A stretch of 64,000 nucleotides of DNA from Turnera subulata (lineage: Eukaryota; Streptophyta; Magnoliopsida; Malpighiales; Passifloraceae). Positions 48,390 through 60,238 of this stretch are shown piece by piece. The notes under the pieces were generated by a model. The model searched no databases and was not told the origin of the DNA. It saw nothing but the letters and a program-made list of their open reading frames with translations. Each line of letters starts with the position of its first letter. The stretch's first letter is position 1. Made by a program: the position numbers and the translations under genes. The stretch spans positions 35,892 to 99,891 of the forward strand of contig JAKUCV010003596.1 of assembly GCA_028386065.3 (NCBI GenBank). The letters are read 5' to 3'.

Positions 48390-48810
48390 GGAATTTGAAT
48401 TCTTCTCATTTGTGCATGGTCTGGATTTTTTTTCGGGAAGCTCTTCAGCTTCCTGTTCCAAGTCAAGGGTGAGAGCATCTTTAGCTTCGGGATCCTACTA
48501 GTGGGACTTGGCCGAGCTTCCGCATTGTGTAAGATTGCTCCAGGTACTGCTCCAAGGTCCCTTCACAGGTAGTTTCCATTTGCTGTATGGTTTGGATGTA
48601 AGTACATACTGAATGGGATTTGAATTCCTCTCATTTGTGACAAATGCACGACCTGAGATTTCATCGGGAAGCTCTCCAGCTTGCTGCTCCAATTTGGGGG
48701 TGAGGGCATCCCTAGCTTTGGGATCCTTCAGGCGGAACTTGGTCAAGCTTCCGCATTGTGTATGAGATTGCTTCAGGTACTGCTTCAGGGTCCCTTCATA
48801 GGTTCCGCTT
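48390..48810. repeat. ~190-bp diverged duplication
   Basis: 48390-48572 and about 48621-48810 share GGGAAGCTCT, TCAAGCTTCCGCATTGTGT-like and AGGTACTGCT blocks. Related words appear at 46290-46360, so this part of the element was built by repeated segmental duplication. Confidence 0.75.
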
Positions 48811-48879
48811 GAAGGTGTACCTCGAGGTATCAGCTTCTTCGCCACGAGGGGCTCCAGAAAGTACAAATCTGTTCTGATT

Positions 48880-51175
48880 TTTGGCTCCTCCTCAAGGGGC
48901 CTCTGAAAAGAATAATCCTTAAACCTGGTAACTTATACGAGGTAGCACAAATATTTCGTCAAAAGCATCATTAGAAATATTGTATAAAAGAGTAATCTCT
49001 TTGCATAATGACCATACATATTGGCAAATAATCAAGTGATACAATGATATTGATCATAATCAATTGCCATGCTTTTCATATAAACTTTGTGTCGTAGGCA
49101 TGATGAAAATGGTAAGGAACCATTTAGACGACCCTCATGACATTTTTTGATGACCGAATTAGCATCATATTAGCTTATTGAGCAACATTGCCAATGATAA
49201 CACGTTTGACAAATAATGCCAAGTAATCATGGTGTGACTGAGCATATTATAATGAATAATCAATGATGTAATTGAACATTTTATAGTGGACATCATAAAA
49301 CATAGTTACTGTATTTAGCTGGATGCTGAACTTGCATTTTCTCAATACAAAAGGTACCAAGACATTATATCAAGGCACTGTTAACAATAATAAATTTGGT
49401 AGCAACCTAGATAAAAAACTTGTAGATGTGCATCACCAAGTGTGTTTTGGCATACACTAAGGAGGCATAAATAGGGCCGCCACAACAAAAATCACAAGCC
49501 ATAATATCCAGCACCTCAAATAGCATAACCGTATTAACAATACCGAAGGAATTTTTGCGTAGCCTCATTTACGTGGCTATTGTAATTGTCAAAGTGCACA
49601 CATGAGAGTTGGGGAATAAAAATGATAGTGATTACAATCATAAGTTAGGATCCCCAGGCATACTCAATGTATAAAGTAATGGAGAGGAATTATTTGGCAT
49701 TCTTCATGAACTAATATCAGTTGTGAAAAGCGAGCACTAGTCTCACCAAATAAATCATATGGCACATGAATATAAACTAGCATGTGACGTCAATTAACAT
49801 AGCAACAATGTTAGTTATTTTTGGGATATTGAATTATATGACATATGAATATAGATCAGCATGTCACGCCAATTAACATATAATTAACATATTAACAATG
49901 TCAATTATTTTTGGGGATATCCAGTGATAGGATTTGTGCGCATAGTATGAAAGAATGTAAGAGTTTGAGGTATGGACAAGCCTTTGCTCCTGGGCCTTTG
50001 CCCTTTTGAATTCGGGCCTGTTTGAGTTTTTCACTTGGGCCATGGAAAATTTGGCCCTAGGTAGTTTCTTCTCTTCAAGCATTTGTCTGCTCCTCCATTT
50101 TGTTATTTCTCTCTTCACCGAGCTCTGCTATTCACGTCTTTTAGGTTGTTGCCTTCATAAAAAATGTCCTTCACCATGGCTTTCAACTCTCGCAAGGCAG
50201 AGAGCTGGTTCCGGAGTCTGACGGTGGTGAGTGCGCAAGCAACGGCAGGCTCGGCATCGGCAGAGCTCCTCACAGCGCGCGCCTCGCTGTGCGTGCACGA
50301 CCAAGGGTGATTGACGGCACAGCCCAGTTTACTTCCAACGGCGGCGGAGCAGACCAGATCCCGTTGGATCTCGTCCAGCCTGGCCAGATCCGACCAGTTT
50401 GGTGGTAGCCGCAAGCGATAGCAGCATTAGTCTAGCTCGACGGCTCGGCATCGGATACAACTCCTCACATTGAAGCGGCTATGGCGCTCTTGGCACCGGC
50501 GTTTTATCCTCTGGTGAAGGTGTGCTTGGCGTCGAGGGTGTTGACCGAGCAGATCCCGTTGTGTCTCCACCGGGGGTGCGATGCTTAGATCCGGCCACGA
50601 CTCGGGCAGCGTGTCTTGCTTACCCCCCGACAATGGTTGTAGGGGACTGTCCGGCGGCTCGACGTGGCTGTACGAAGCTTGCAACGGCGGTGTCGCTATT
50701 TGAAGCTGTTGGATCCGATACTTCTTTGTTTGCTTCCTGTTGCACACGCAAGTTCAGGTTGCACAGACATCACAAGTCCGATTGTTTTCATGCTCGATTC
50801 GTCGCTGTTGTTGTTGTTTGTTCGAACACACACAGGTTCGGATTGCGCAGCCCTTGCAGGCCTGGTTCCCGTGAGGTTTGATTTTCCTCTTTTGTTGTTT
50901 ATTTCCCAGCATTTAAGTTGCACGTGTTAGGCTCCATAGTTGCGCCTTGATTTGTTTGATCCATTGGATCCTGCTTCTTGTTGCTCCAGTTCGTCGTTAA
51001 CAGGGACGGTCGATGATTTGTTGTTGATGGTTGTTGAAGTCGGTTGAATTGTATTCTTTGACCGCCTCTAGCAGTGAAACGGTAGCCACGAACAACGTCG
51101 GTTTCCGGCTTCCAGCGTTTTGCTCCTCGTGATCTGCTCCTCTTCACAAGGAATTCTCGTGGGGGAACCTCTCGG
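48880..51175. other. leader-side interior of the non-coding LTR element
   Basis: 48900-49920 is AT-rich with no coding. 50115-51175 is GC-richer with several short open frames on both strands (for example 50899-51207 minus, 50522-50881 plus), none of which I recognise. They could be remnants of captured sequence. Confidence 0.4.
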
Positions 51176-51194
51176 CCTCCCACTGTGGTCGCCA
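51176..51194 (-). other. primer-binding site of the non-coding LTR element
   Basis: Minus strand TGGCGACCACAGTGGGAGG one base inside the LTR edge, sharing TGGCGAC and the following TGGG with the Tat-like site at 17597. Confidence 0.65.
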
Positions 51195-51195
51195 C

Positions 51196-51643
51196 TGATG
51201 TAACCATGAAATAGGGGGTGCCTATTGTACATGATTATGCTTGTATTGCTTTGTGTAAATTGTACATGATTTTGTTTACAATTGAGAGCCCTATTTATAT
51301 TGAGCTAATTACACTGTGATTCCCTTTGGGAGCAAGCCTTTGAGGTGGCAATCCTTGGTCCCAAGTCCCACGTTTTGTGCCTGATTTTGTGCATGAATTC
51401 TGGGGGATTTGGCTTCCAAAGGAAGTTGTTGGCATTGTTGAAGGATGTCGGGCTTCCCTTTTAGGTTCCAGAGCTACCGTGGAGCTTCCCCGGAACCTCG
51501 AGCCTTGGTACCGTCGCGGAGCTTCCTAGGGAACCCTTTAGTCGATACGGGCTCTTCCATTTGTTGGGTTACTTGGATCATCAGGTAGTGTTGGGTATGG
51601 GCTCAAGTGTTTATCGGGTCCGTTAATATTTTGGGTCATATCA
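51196..51643 (-). repeat. 5' LTR of the non-coding LTR element
   Basis: 448 bp, TGATGTAACC to GGGTCATATCA, so the termini are TGAT...ATCA. Followed by TTAGT, where the C3 RNase H frame resumes. Confidence 0.9.
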
Positions 51644-51648
51644 TTAGT

Positions 51649-51912
51649 GCTACCACAATTTTTTGTGACAATCTCAGTACTACTTATATGGCGTTTAATC
51701 TAGTACATCATGCTCGTACCAAGTACATCGACATTGATCTTCACTTCATCCGTTATCGTGTTTCTTTAGGAGTTCTTACCGTTCGCCACATATCAACTGA
51801 CCGCCAAACTACCGGTGTGTTTACCAAAGCTCTATCTTCTCCAAAGTTTTTTTTGTTCCGAACAACCTTTTGCGTATGTCCACAAACTGCACCAGCTGGA
51901 GAGGGGATATAA
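51649..51912 (+). pseudogene. C3 RNase H, C-part
   Basis: After the insertion the frame reads ATTIFCDNLSTTYMA, HARTKYIDIDLHFIRYRV and VFTKALSSPKF, the usual copia RNase H end, to a stop at 51910. GGAGAGGGGA at 51898-51907 is the polypurine tract. Confidence 0.88.
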
Positions 51913-52132
51913 GGCAAGATAATATTATGGAGTAATTGATCAATGTGACTGCAATCACCAAAATCATAGTGATACTGTAGCCATTGCACCACAATCATGG
52001 TATATTATATTGTAATCATTACAATATTTCTTTCCTTGTGTAAATGATATTGTAGGGTACATAAAGGTGTACAAATAATACAATAACACTATCCTTCATT
52101 CTTCATATAACACTTTCTATTCACTCTCTTCA
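51908..52132 (+). repeat. 3' LTR of C3
   Basis: About 225 bp after the polypurine tract, ending CACTCTCTTCA. Its last 85 bp match 39658-39739. The start is ambiguous because the expected TG is not evident. Confidence 0.75.
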
Positions 52133-53271
52133 CCAGGACTAAACAAAGTAAACCTTTTTGACTTACAATCCACCAAAGTTTAGCTGATTTTGGTGCAAGT
52201 CAATGTCTCACGGCTGTTTCCATTTACACCTTAAGAAACTCCATTCACTATGATGTATTAGGAGCACCAAGTCCGAAAGTGAGAAATTTTGATATAATAA
52301 AAAGTCCAGTGTCAAAGAAAGGTTCAATAAAAATATGTAAAACCAAGAGACTATGCCAGCATAGAAGCAAACTTAGAATGGTTTCTTTCCGTTTATAAAT
52401 TTACAAGGCTAATGGGGAAGCAATAAGCATCCTAAGTTTTTCGTCATTCAAGCCATCTATCCAGAGATGAATTACCGATGTTGTGAAAGCAAAAGGCATT
52501 CTATTAAGCTTTCACCAAGCTTTACTTTATGGTTTAGCCATTGATTTAGTTTAACTCGAGCGGGTCGACCTACTAAGAAGTAAAACTAACTCTCCTTGTA
52601 TAGCTTGTTTAGTGTTAATAATACTTTTCTCTCAATGCGATGGGTTAGAACAGTTGGTCGGAGCTGTTCTAGTTTCACCAAGATATCTCGAGTCTATGCT
52701 TTCTATCGTGCCTCAATCCAAATTAGTTTGGCCCCATTTATGGATTGGCCTAGGGTATTGGTGCAAAAGGAAAAAAAATATTGCTTACCTCTAAATCCAG
52801 CCTCTCAAGTTCCAATCTCCCTTTTCTCACCTTCTATATAATTTTGTTAATTTTCTATTACCACTATATTTTGTCAATGCAATTATTTCAGCGTGGAGCT
52901 ATACTTTTTACAGTGATAGGCCAGGTTGCTCCGAAGGCGCATAGTGGGCTTACCATGCCATACACGTTGGTTTATTTTTCCGTCTTCACTCTGTAATCAT
53001 GAAGTATCAATGGTGCATTAGTCAATAGCGGTGTCCTAATGCTTCTTTAGTTTCATCTTATGCTTTTATACTTATATAATCAGGAAGTGGTCGGTTAGTA
53101 TTCTTGAAAAAAGTAAGATAAATTTTCCTTTTGCCTTTCGACTTAAAAAATGGTAAGTTGCTTGTGAGTTTTGTGAAAGTCTAAAAGTGTGAATATTGAG
53201 GTACTAAAAAAATGCAGCAACTTTTGTCTACCAATGCACACGCTGGTTTCTTGAGAATGACTCAGTCCATA
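52133..53271. other. intergenic sequence
   Basis: No gene or repeat that I can recognise. Short open frames near 52596-52996 have no family resemblance. This is the likely distal upstream region of the receptor-kinase gene. Confidence 0.6.
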
Positions 53272-53279
53272 GGCATATG

Positions 53280-54242
53280 CAGAGACGGATGCACAGTGTA
53301 GTCACTGTAGGCAGGTGACTACACTGCATCCATAAAAAGAATATTTCCCTTACTACATTTTAGTCTAAAAATTTAATTAGCCTATTTTGCCCACACTCAA
53401 TCTTTCTTTTTAGAAATATTATCGTGCTAACTAACCATGGAAGCTCAAAAGATTTAGTTAACTTATTTGACCTGTCAATAAAATTTAAAATATTATTTAG
53501 TCCTTGTTTTCAAATAGTAAGACTTTTTATTATTAGAAACAAAATTTATTATCTTAAAAAATATAATAAGCAGCCTTTTAATCTCTTACCAAATTGATCA
53601 GGGTGAATCGTGGTTATAAGTCTAAGAACTCATCATGGGCATTGATTTAATTTTCTTTCAAGTTCGTATTTATACTTTTAATGGTTTAGTTAGTATCCAC
53701 CAGAAATTTCTAAATATCACCCTAATAATAAAAAATCATAATTGGATGGGCTATAAACTATTAAATAATTATGTAATTACATTACATAACTCAAGATGTA
53801 TTTAATTGCATTGAAAATAAATAAATTATTTTTTATTTTCAAAATATGAAAATACGTAGAGAGCAATTGTAGTATTTAATTAATTTTAATGCTTCTCCGT
53901 TCCAAAATATAACTTTGTTCCAAGATTTTTATTTCGTTTCAAATTATTAGACGCTTTAAAATTCACATGGGTCATTTATTGTTTAATTTCCTAATATAAT
54001 CCATCATTAAATTGTCAGATAGGAAAAATTTTGTAATTAAAAATTTTATATAAGGATATTTTGGCCCATTATTATTAACATTCTTATTATCTAGATTAAT
54101 ATTAATTGTGCAAAAAATTTAAATATTATAAAAGAGAGGGAGTATTTTATAATGTAATTCTTATATCTATTTATTGGTTGGAACGATTTTTTGTAGTTTA
54201 ATTTTTTGCCTACACTAGAAAATATTCCTGGATCCGTCCCTG
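53280..54242. mobile_element. non-autonomous hAT-type element
   Basis: Termini CAGAGACGGATGCA and the inverted CAGGGACGGATCCA, with perfect 8-bp TSD GGCATATG at 53272-53279 and 54243-54250. Length is 963 bp, AT-rich, with no transposase. The left end also folds on itself (GTAGTCAC with GTGACTAC). Confidence 0.92.
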
Positions 54243-54369
54243 GGCATATGTTGGAGTTATCACGCCTGAGACACCTTAATCATGTACAAATATTTTAAAT
54301 GTCTGACTTGGTTTCTGCGTCTTTTTCTGTTAAATTTTCAACTCTGGTAGAGAGTCTCATAAAAAAAGA

Positions 54370-54378
54370 TATATATAA
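54370..54378 (+). promoter_or_regulatory. candidate TATA box of the receptor kinase
   Basis: TATATATAA lies 40 bp before the ATG at 54418, so the transcript leader would be very short. The hAT element ends 128 bp upstream of this box. Confidence 0.55.
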
Positions 54379-54417
54379 TCAGGCATTCTACAGACTCTAA
54401 CCACAACTACAAGCACA

Positions 54418-57400
54418 ATGGCCCTCATTAAGTCACCATTTATACTATTATTACTGCAGCATTTGGCTTTAACATATGTCGGTGCAGGTTCAGGTCACCA
54501 TTCCTTGCATACGGACAAGACAGTGCTACTAGAATTAAGAAAAACAATAGTTTCTGATCCAAAGTCCAGACTTAGTAACTGGATTGAGTCTGTGGAGGTG
54601 TGCAATTTCACTGGTGTCTATTGCAACAGGCATCATCATCGAGTGGCGAAAATTGATTTGTCCACCAGTGAACTCACAGCCAGAATATCACCCATCATTT
54701 CAAACCTTACCCGGCTTCGGGCCCTTCATCTCCAAACCAACAACTTCTATGGCAACATTCCTCCTGCATTGTGTTCTCTCCGACATCTGAGTTATCTTGT
54801 GCTATCCTATAACAATCTATCTGGTGGATTGCCAGGGTGCCTTGCCCTTCTGTCTCACCTGAGTGTAATGCTTCTTAATGGAAACCATTTGTCAGGAATG
54901 CTTCCAGGATCCATTTTCTCCAACTGCACTTCATTGGCAAATGTGGACCTGTCAATGAACTTACTCACAGGAAAAATTCCTCCAACAATCGGAAAATGTC
55001 GAAACCTGTGGACCCTCAATTTGTACAATAACAAGTTTACAGGGAAACTGCCATCGTCCCTAACCAACATTTCTCTACTGTACAATCTAGATGTCGAGTC
55101 CAACAATCTTTCCGGTGAATTGCCGGCTAATATTGTTGGAAAACTACCTATAATTGTCTTTCTGCACTTATCAGATAATAGCATGATTAGCCACGATCAA
55201 AATACCAACCTCGAACCATTCTTTGCTGCCCTCGCCAATTGCACCTCCTTACAAGAATTGGAATTAGCCGGCATGGGACTTGGAGGAAGATTGCCCAGTA
55301 CCATTAGCAAATTCGGCCCCAACTTAAAATATTTGCTCCTCCAAGAAAACAGGATTTTTGGAAGCATTCCTATAGAGCTAGCACACCTTTCCCAACTCAC
55401 ACTGTTGAACCTGACATCCAACTTTCTTAATGGAATGATTCCAGGAGAGATCAGTCGGCTGTTCAGATTAGAGCAGCTCTTCCTGTCGCACAATAACTTC
55501 ACTGGTCCAATTCCAACATTTGGTACATTATCTCACCTTGGTCTGCTAGATTTATCAGACAATCAACTCTCTGGCGAGATACCATCAAGCCTGGGAAATC
55601 TGGTCCACATCAGGTTCATATTTCTCAACAACAATCTTCTATCAGGAACTATCCCTCCAGCATTAGGTAACTGTACGGATCTGTCCAAGCTGGATCTCTC
55701 CCATAATAGATTGACAGGAAGCATCCCACCAGAGATATCAGGTTGGCATGATATTAGTATATTCCTGAACCTATCACATAATCATCTCGAGGGGCCCTTG
55801 CCAATAGAGCTCAAAAACCTGGAAAATGTCCAAGAGATAGATTTTTCATCCAACAACCTCACCGGAAGCATTGTTGATCAAATATCTAGCTGCATCGCAT
55901 TGCAGAAGATAAATTTCTCCCACAATTCACTTGAAGGGAACCTTCCTGATTCGCTTGGTCATCTACAGAACCTTGAATCCTTTGATGTTTCAGGAAACTG
56001 CCTGTCAGGAAAGATACCATTTAGCCTTAACAAGATTGACACCCTTACATTTCTAAATTTATCTTTCAACAGTTTCGAAGGACTGATTCCCCAAGGTGGC
56101 ATCTTCAATTCAGTCACAAATATGTCATTCCTCGGAAATTGCCACCTCTGTGGCAAAGTTCCTGGCATGCCCTCTTGCTCCCGGACTAGACATTTGTTAC
56201 TGTTCATGATTATATTAATACTAGGATCAGCATTCTTTGCAACACTTTTCTGCTTGATTGCCATCAACCGCACTACCTCAACCACAAGCAAACCATCAGC
56301 GCCAAGGTTGATCCAGAATTTTCCAAGAATGACACATCAGGAACTATCAGAAGCCACTGGAGGATTTGATGAACAGAGAATAATAAGCGAATGCTGCTAT
56401 GGACGAGTCTATAAAGGTGTCCTTCAGGGTGGAATTCAGATAGCGGTGAAAGTATTTCACTTGCAGTCTGGATATTCAGCCAAGAGCTTTAGCAGAGAAT
56501 GCCAAGTATTAAAGACGATTCGACACAGAAATCTCCTAAGGATCATAACAGTTTGCTGTCTTCCAGATTTTAAGGCTCTTGTCTTCCCATTAATGGCAAA
56601 TGGAAGCTTGGAGAGCCATCTTTATCCTGAATCAGGGAACAGTGACGGTTTAGAGTCTTCTGATTTGACTCTGATCCAAAGAGTGAGCATTTGCAGTGAC
56701 ATAGCACAAGGGGTAGCCTACCTGCACCACCACTCCCATGTTAAAATCATACACTGTGATATAAAACCAAGCAATGTTCTTCTTGACGATAACATGACCG
56801 CTGTGGTTTCTGATTTTGGTATTGCAAGAATGGTCATGACAGGTACAGGCCATAAAGCTCAAGCTGTTCACAGTGAAGCAAACTCTACTGCCGATTTGCT
56901 ATGTGGATCTATTGGATACCTTCCACCAGGTACAAAATCTTTCTCTTGCTTCTGAATGCAAATGTGAACATGAAAATGAAAGAAATGAAAAAAAATGAAA
57001 GACATAAAGACATAATTCCCGTCCCTGACCAAGAAAAACCAAAAAAAGAAAAAGAATCGACATTGTGCATCAAATCCCTTGTAATCTACATTCGCATTTC
57101 TTTATCAGGTGCTAATTTATTACAATTCCCCTGATGCAGAGTATGGAGTTGGATCAAACAAATCCACAAAAGGAGATGTTTACAGCTTTGGCATTCTTGT
57201 TCTTGAAATGATGACACGAAAAAGACCAACAGATGCCATGTTTGCTGATGGGCTAAATCTGCGAAAATGGGTGGCTGGTCACTACAATGATAGTGCTGAG
57301 CAAATCATAGACCCTTCTATGTTGAGAGCTCCAAGAGGTCAATCTTCTATAATGAAAAAGATGAGGGAAGTTGCAACTAAGGAATTGATTGAATTAGGCA

Positions 57401-57522
57401 TCCTTTGCACCCAGGAATGCCCTTCTACCAGGCCAACAATGCTTGAGGCTGCAGATCACCTGGATCAACTAAAAGGGTACCTTAGTGGGAGAAATAATCG
57501 CGTACGTCCTGGAGATGTCTAG
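54418..57522 (+). CDS. LRR receptor-like serine/threonine kinase (two exons)
   Basis: Exons 54418-56929 and 57140-57522, joined by a 210-nt GT-AG intron (56930-57139); the joint restores GYLPPEYG and gives 964 residues. Order: signal peptide (1 to about 23), LRR N-cap with a Cys pair (CNFTGVYC), about 20 leucine-rich repeats to residue 575, transmembrane helix about 592-614, kinase from about 650. Kinase landmarks: IAVK lysine (near 674), HCDIKPSN (near 778; Cys replaces Arg, a non-RD kinase), SDFG (near 798), PPE. The Gly loop is degenerate (ISECCYGRVYKG). It resembles Arabidopsis At2g24130-type kinases. It should sit in the plasma membrane and sense an extracellular ligand, probably a peptide or immune elicitor; the ligand is unknown. 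No stop or frameshift is seen. Confidence 0.93.
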
Positions 57523-57880
57523 GGGTGGACTTACTGCATTAGGCTGTAATGTCGCATGTTGTCTGAGAGCTTGCAATAATTAAAGATGAAATGAAATAAA
57601 ACAGGTATAAGGGGGAAAAGGAAGGTGACCCTTGTAGTTGTTTACGAATCTAAGAATACAAATGCAAAAATAAAAGGATTTAAAAAGAGAACTGTTGCAT
57701 TACTGGAAATATTACTGAAACTGAAAAGTATTACATGTATCAATTGTCTTGTTTATGCGTCATTCAACTTTACCTAACAATAGTACATTGTTTATGAAAA
57801 ACCTTCAACTAAGTACAAAAAATAGAATTACAGCAGAGCTCAAAGGGAACAGAACAATCTCAATAGTCCACAATCATGTC
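57523..57880. other. 3' flank of the kinase gene and of the HSP70 fragment
   Basis: AT-rich intergenic DNA between convergent features. It has AATAAA-like words near 57577-57600 that could serve the kinase transcript. No other feature seen. Confidence 0.5.
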
Positions 57881-58410
57881 TTAATCGACTTCCTCAATCT
57901 TAGGTCCAGCTGCAGACCCACCAGAGCTGGCATCGCCATATCCACCGCTTGGCATCTCAGCCTCACCTCCCACTGGAGCATCCCCACCAGCACCTTGGTA
58001 CATCTTGGCAATGATAGGATTGCACAAGCCTCCCAGCAACTTCTGCTTGTCCTCAGACTCCTCAACTTCTTCCAGTTGGTTCCTATCCAGCCACTCAACG
58101 GTCTCCTCCACTGCCTTTCAATCTTCTGCTTACCAGAAGGATCCAACTTTCCTGCAAACTTCTCATCCTTCACTGTGTTCCTCATGTTGTAGGCGTAGTT
58201 CTCTGGCGCATCCTTGGCTTCTACCTTCTTCTTCACCTCCTCATCCTCTGCCTTGTACTGCTCTGCTTCCCTAACCATTCTTTAAATCTCTTCCTTGCTC
58301 GGTCTACCCTTGTCATTTGTGATTGTAATCTTGTTCTTCACTCCAGCAGTGTTGTCTTCTGCTGAAACATTCAAGATTCCATTTGCACCGATGTCAAAGC
58401 TGAAAGGGTT
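57881..58410 (-). pseudogene. HSP70 C-terminal fragment
   Basis: Conceptual minus-strand frame from [19 protein letters not shown] through [33 protein letters not shown] and [20 protein letters not shown] to ICNPI-like [14 protein letters not shown] and the cytosolic terminus EEVD (stop at 57881). In-frame TAA at about 58282 and a 1-bp deletion near 58112 disable it. It begins abruptly where the C5 LTR starts at 58411. About 175 C-terminal residues of a normal ~650 remain in the window. Confidence 0.93.
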
Positions 58411-58551
58411 TGAATATAAGAGTACCGAAGTTGGTGCTGCTGATTAGTATTTGTATTGAGTCAATATACAAGTGGTTTACAAGAATTAGAGTTCTAACTA
58501 TTCTACAGATTACGACTATCAACTAAAGCTAACTACAACAGAACCTTATCA
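58411..58551 (-). repeat. 3' LTR of C5
   Basis: 141 bp; on the minus strand TGATAAGGTT to CTTATATTCA. Bordered by GCGGGGGTAATAGA, a polypurine tract. The RNase H stop codon overlaps the LTR edge. Confidence 0.75.
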
Positions 58552-59290
58552 TCTATTACCCCCGCAATTAGAGGTGGTCATACAAATCAAACTCAAATTG
58601 TTCCTCAACAACAAAAAATTAGAAGGACTAAGGGACTTTGTAAAGATGTCAGCTAGCTGCTGCGTCGAATCCACATGAAGAACTTGTATTTGTCCTTGTT
58701 GAACTTTGTCTCGAATGAAGTGTAAGTCTATTTCAAGATGTTTAGTGCGTTGATGTTTTACCGGGTTGTTAGCCAAGAAGGTGGCTGACAAGTTCTCACA
58801 GTGTATAGGCTCGTTCGGTGGAAGAGAAAGCTCTTGAAGAAGAATTTGCAGCCATGTTACTTCTGCAACAATGCTAGCCAAAGCCCGATACTCTGACTCA
58901 GCACTACTTCGAGACACCGTCGACTGCTTTTTAGCAGACCAAGAGACAAGATTCCTTCCCAAATAAACACAGTATCCTGTAGTGGATCTCCTAGTATCCA
59001 CACACCCTGCCCAATCGGCATCGCTGTAAGCAACAAGACTCCGAATAGATCCTTTGCAAAGAAGAAAACCATATGTCTTCGTACCATTCAGATAGCAAAG
59101 TTTACGTTTAGCAGCCTTGAAGTACTCCGTGGTCGGAGCATGCATGAACACACAAACCGAGGTCACTGCATATGAAATATCCGGACGAGTAAATGTTAGA
59201 TATTGGAGAGCAACAATGGTGCGATACAAGCGCTGCTCCTCAGTTCCAAGCAGAACTCCTTGATGAGTAGAAAGAGTAAGCCAGCGGTTG
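58549..59290 (-). pseudogene. C5 reverse transcriptase end and RNase H
   Basis: Open from ATG 59229 through YLTFTRPDISYAV, LVAYSDADWAGC, TRRSTTGYCVYLG, SWSAKKQSTVSRSSAESEYRALA and LADIFTKSLSPSNF. Upstream codons to about 59290 continue in frame (STHQGVLLGTEEQRLYRT). The RNase H region itself looks intact, but the RT palm is missing because of the adjacent insertion. Confidence 0.93.
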
Positions 59291-60238
59291 CATGGGTGTA
59301 GAAGCAGGTTGGGTTTTTAGGTTTTTTGGGCTCCATGTTTAGTGGTTTGGCCAATTTGGTACCCCGACATTTTTTTTGGCCGGGCATATACCCCGAAATT
59401 GCATGGGCAGGCCCATCGTAGACCCCTGGTCAGGCACCTGCTGACGTGGAGGCTGCCCAGGTATTTGTGCGTGTTACTGTAGCAAAACGACGTCGTTTTA
59501 GAGGATTGGCTGGACATGTAGGATCCATGTGTCTTTGCGGGCTCCGCATGCTACCAACCCCGGGTTTTTCACCCAACCGACCCGAAATTTGTTGGATACC
59601 GAAATGAAAGCTGACCTGATTTTGATTATTTATTTAATCATTATTCTTTCTTTTAATCATATTTTATTTTTAACAATATTAAAAATGAGTAAAACTTAGT
59701 TTCCAAAAATTTTACTTGGTTTTAAATAAATACTCCTTATTATGCTGGATTTATTATTTTTAAAATTTTATTTTTTTCATATACTAATTTCTAAAAATTT
59801 CTATTTAAACTCTCCCACTGGTCTAAAATTGTAAAAACTACCAAAATTTTTTTAATAATAATAATAATAAATAAAGAACGAGATCAAATCTCAAATGAAA
59901 AAAAAAGAAAATAAATATTTATTATTATAATTATTATCTTGTGCTAGAATTAATTTTTTGAAAAAAATAAAAATAATTATACAATAGTGACATAAAATCT
60001 CGCTTAAATTCAATTTTAAATTATAAATTAGAAACAACGATTATTGAACCAGATGTATTGAGTTAGTTTATTATTTTACTTCCCCTATTTTTCTAAAACT
60101 AATACTTTAATGCTTAAGGATTTTTGGGATTTTTGGGCTCCCATGTTTAGTGGTTTGGCCAATTTGGTACCCCGATATTTTTTTTTTGGCTAGGCACAGA
60201 CCCCGAGATTGCATAGGCAGGCCAAACGTAGACGGGTG
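59291..60238. mobile_element. unclassified non-coding insertion with direct repeats
   Basis: Flanked by direct repeats of about 115-120 bp (59304-59420 and 60117-60238) that share CATGTTTAGTGGTTTGGCCA and TTTGGTACCCCGA. The interior is AT-rich apart from a GC-richer start with the perfect 16-bp palindrome AAAACGACGTCGTTTT (59484-59499). About 750 bp of C5 RT are missing at this place, so it replaced sequence. I cannot assign a class. Confidence 0.5.

Larger units (their letters stand above)
44248..51643 (-). mobile_element. large non-coding LTR element (LARD-like)
   Basis: LTRs of about 448 bp (44248-44695, 51196-51643) start TGATGTAACC on the plus strand; the right copy ends CATATCA. TSD CTAGT (44243-44247) and TTAGT (51644-51648) match four of five. 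The minus orientation follows from a primer-like site TGGCGACCACAGTGGGAGG beside the right LTR. The 6.5-kb interior has no gag or pol motif but holds three tandem arrays and a longer duplication. The primer site resembles that of the Tat-like element, suggesting Ty3-type enzymes in trans. Confidence 0.87.

Noticed and set aside
52612..52996. possible small genes upstream of the kinase
   Set aside because: Short overlapping frames without start context, domain or codon pattern.
57749..58274. plus-strand ORFs across the HSP70 fragment
   Set aside because: Complement of the HSP70 coding sequence.
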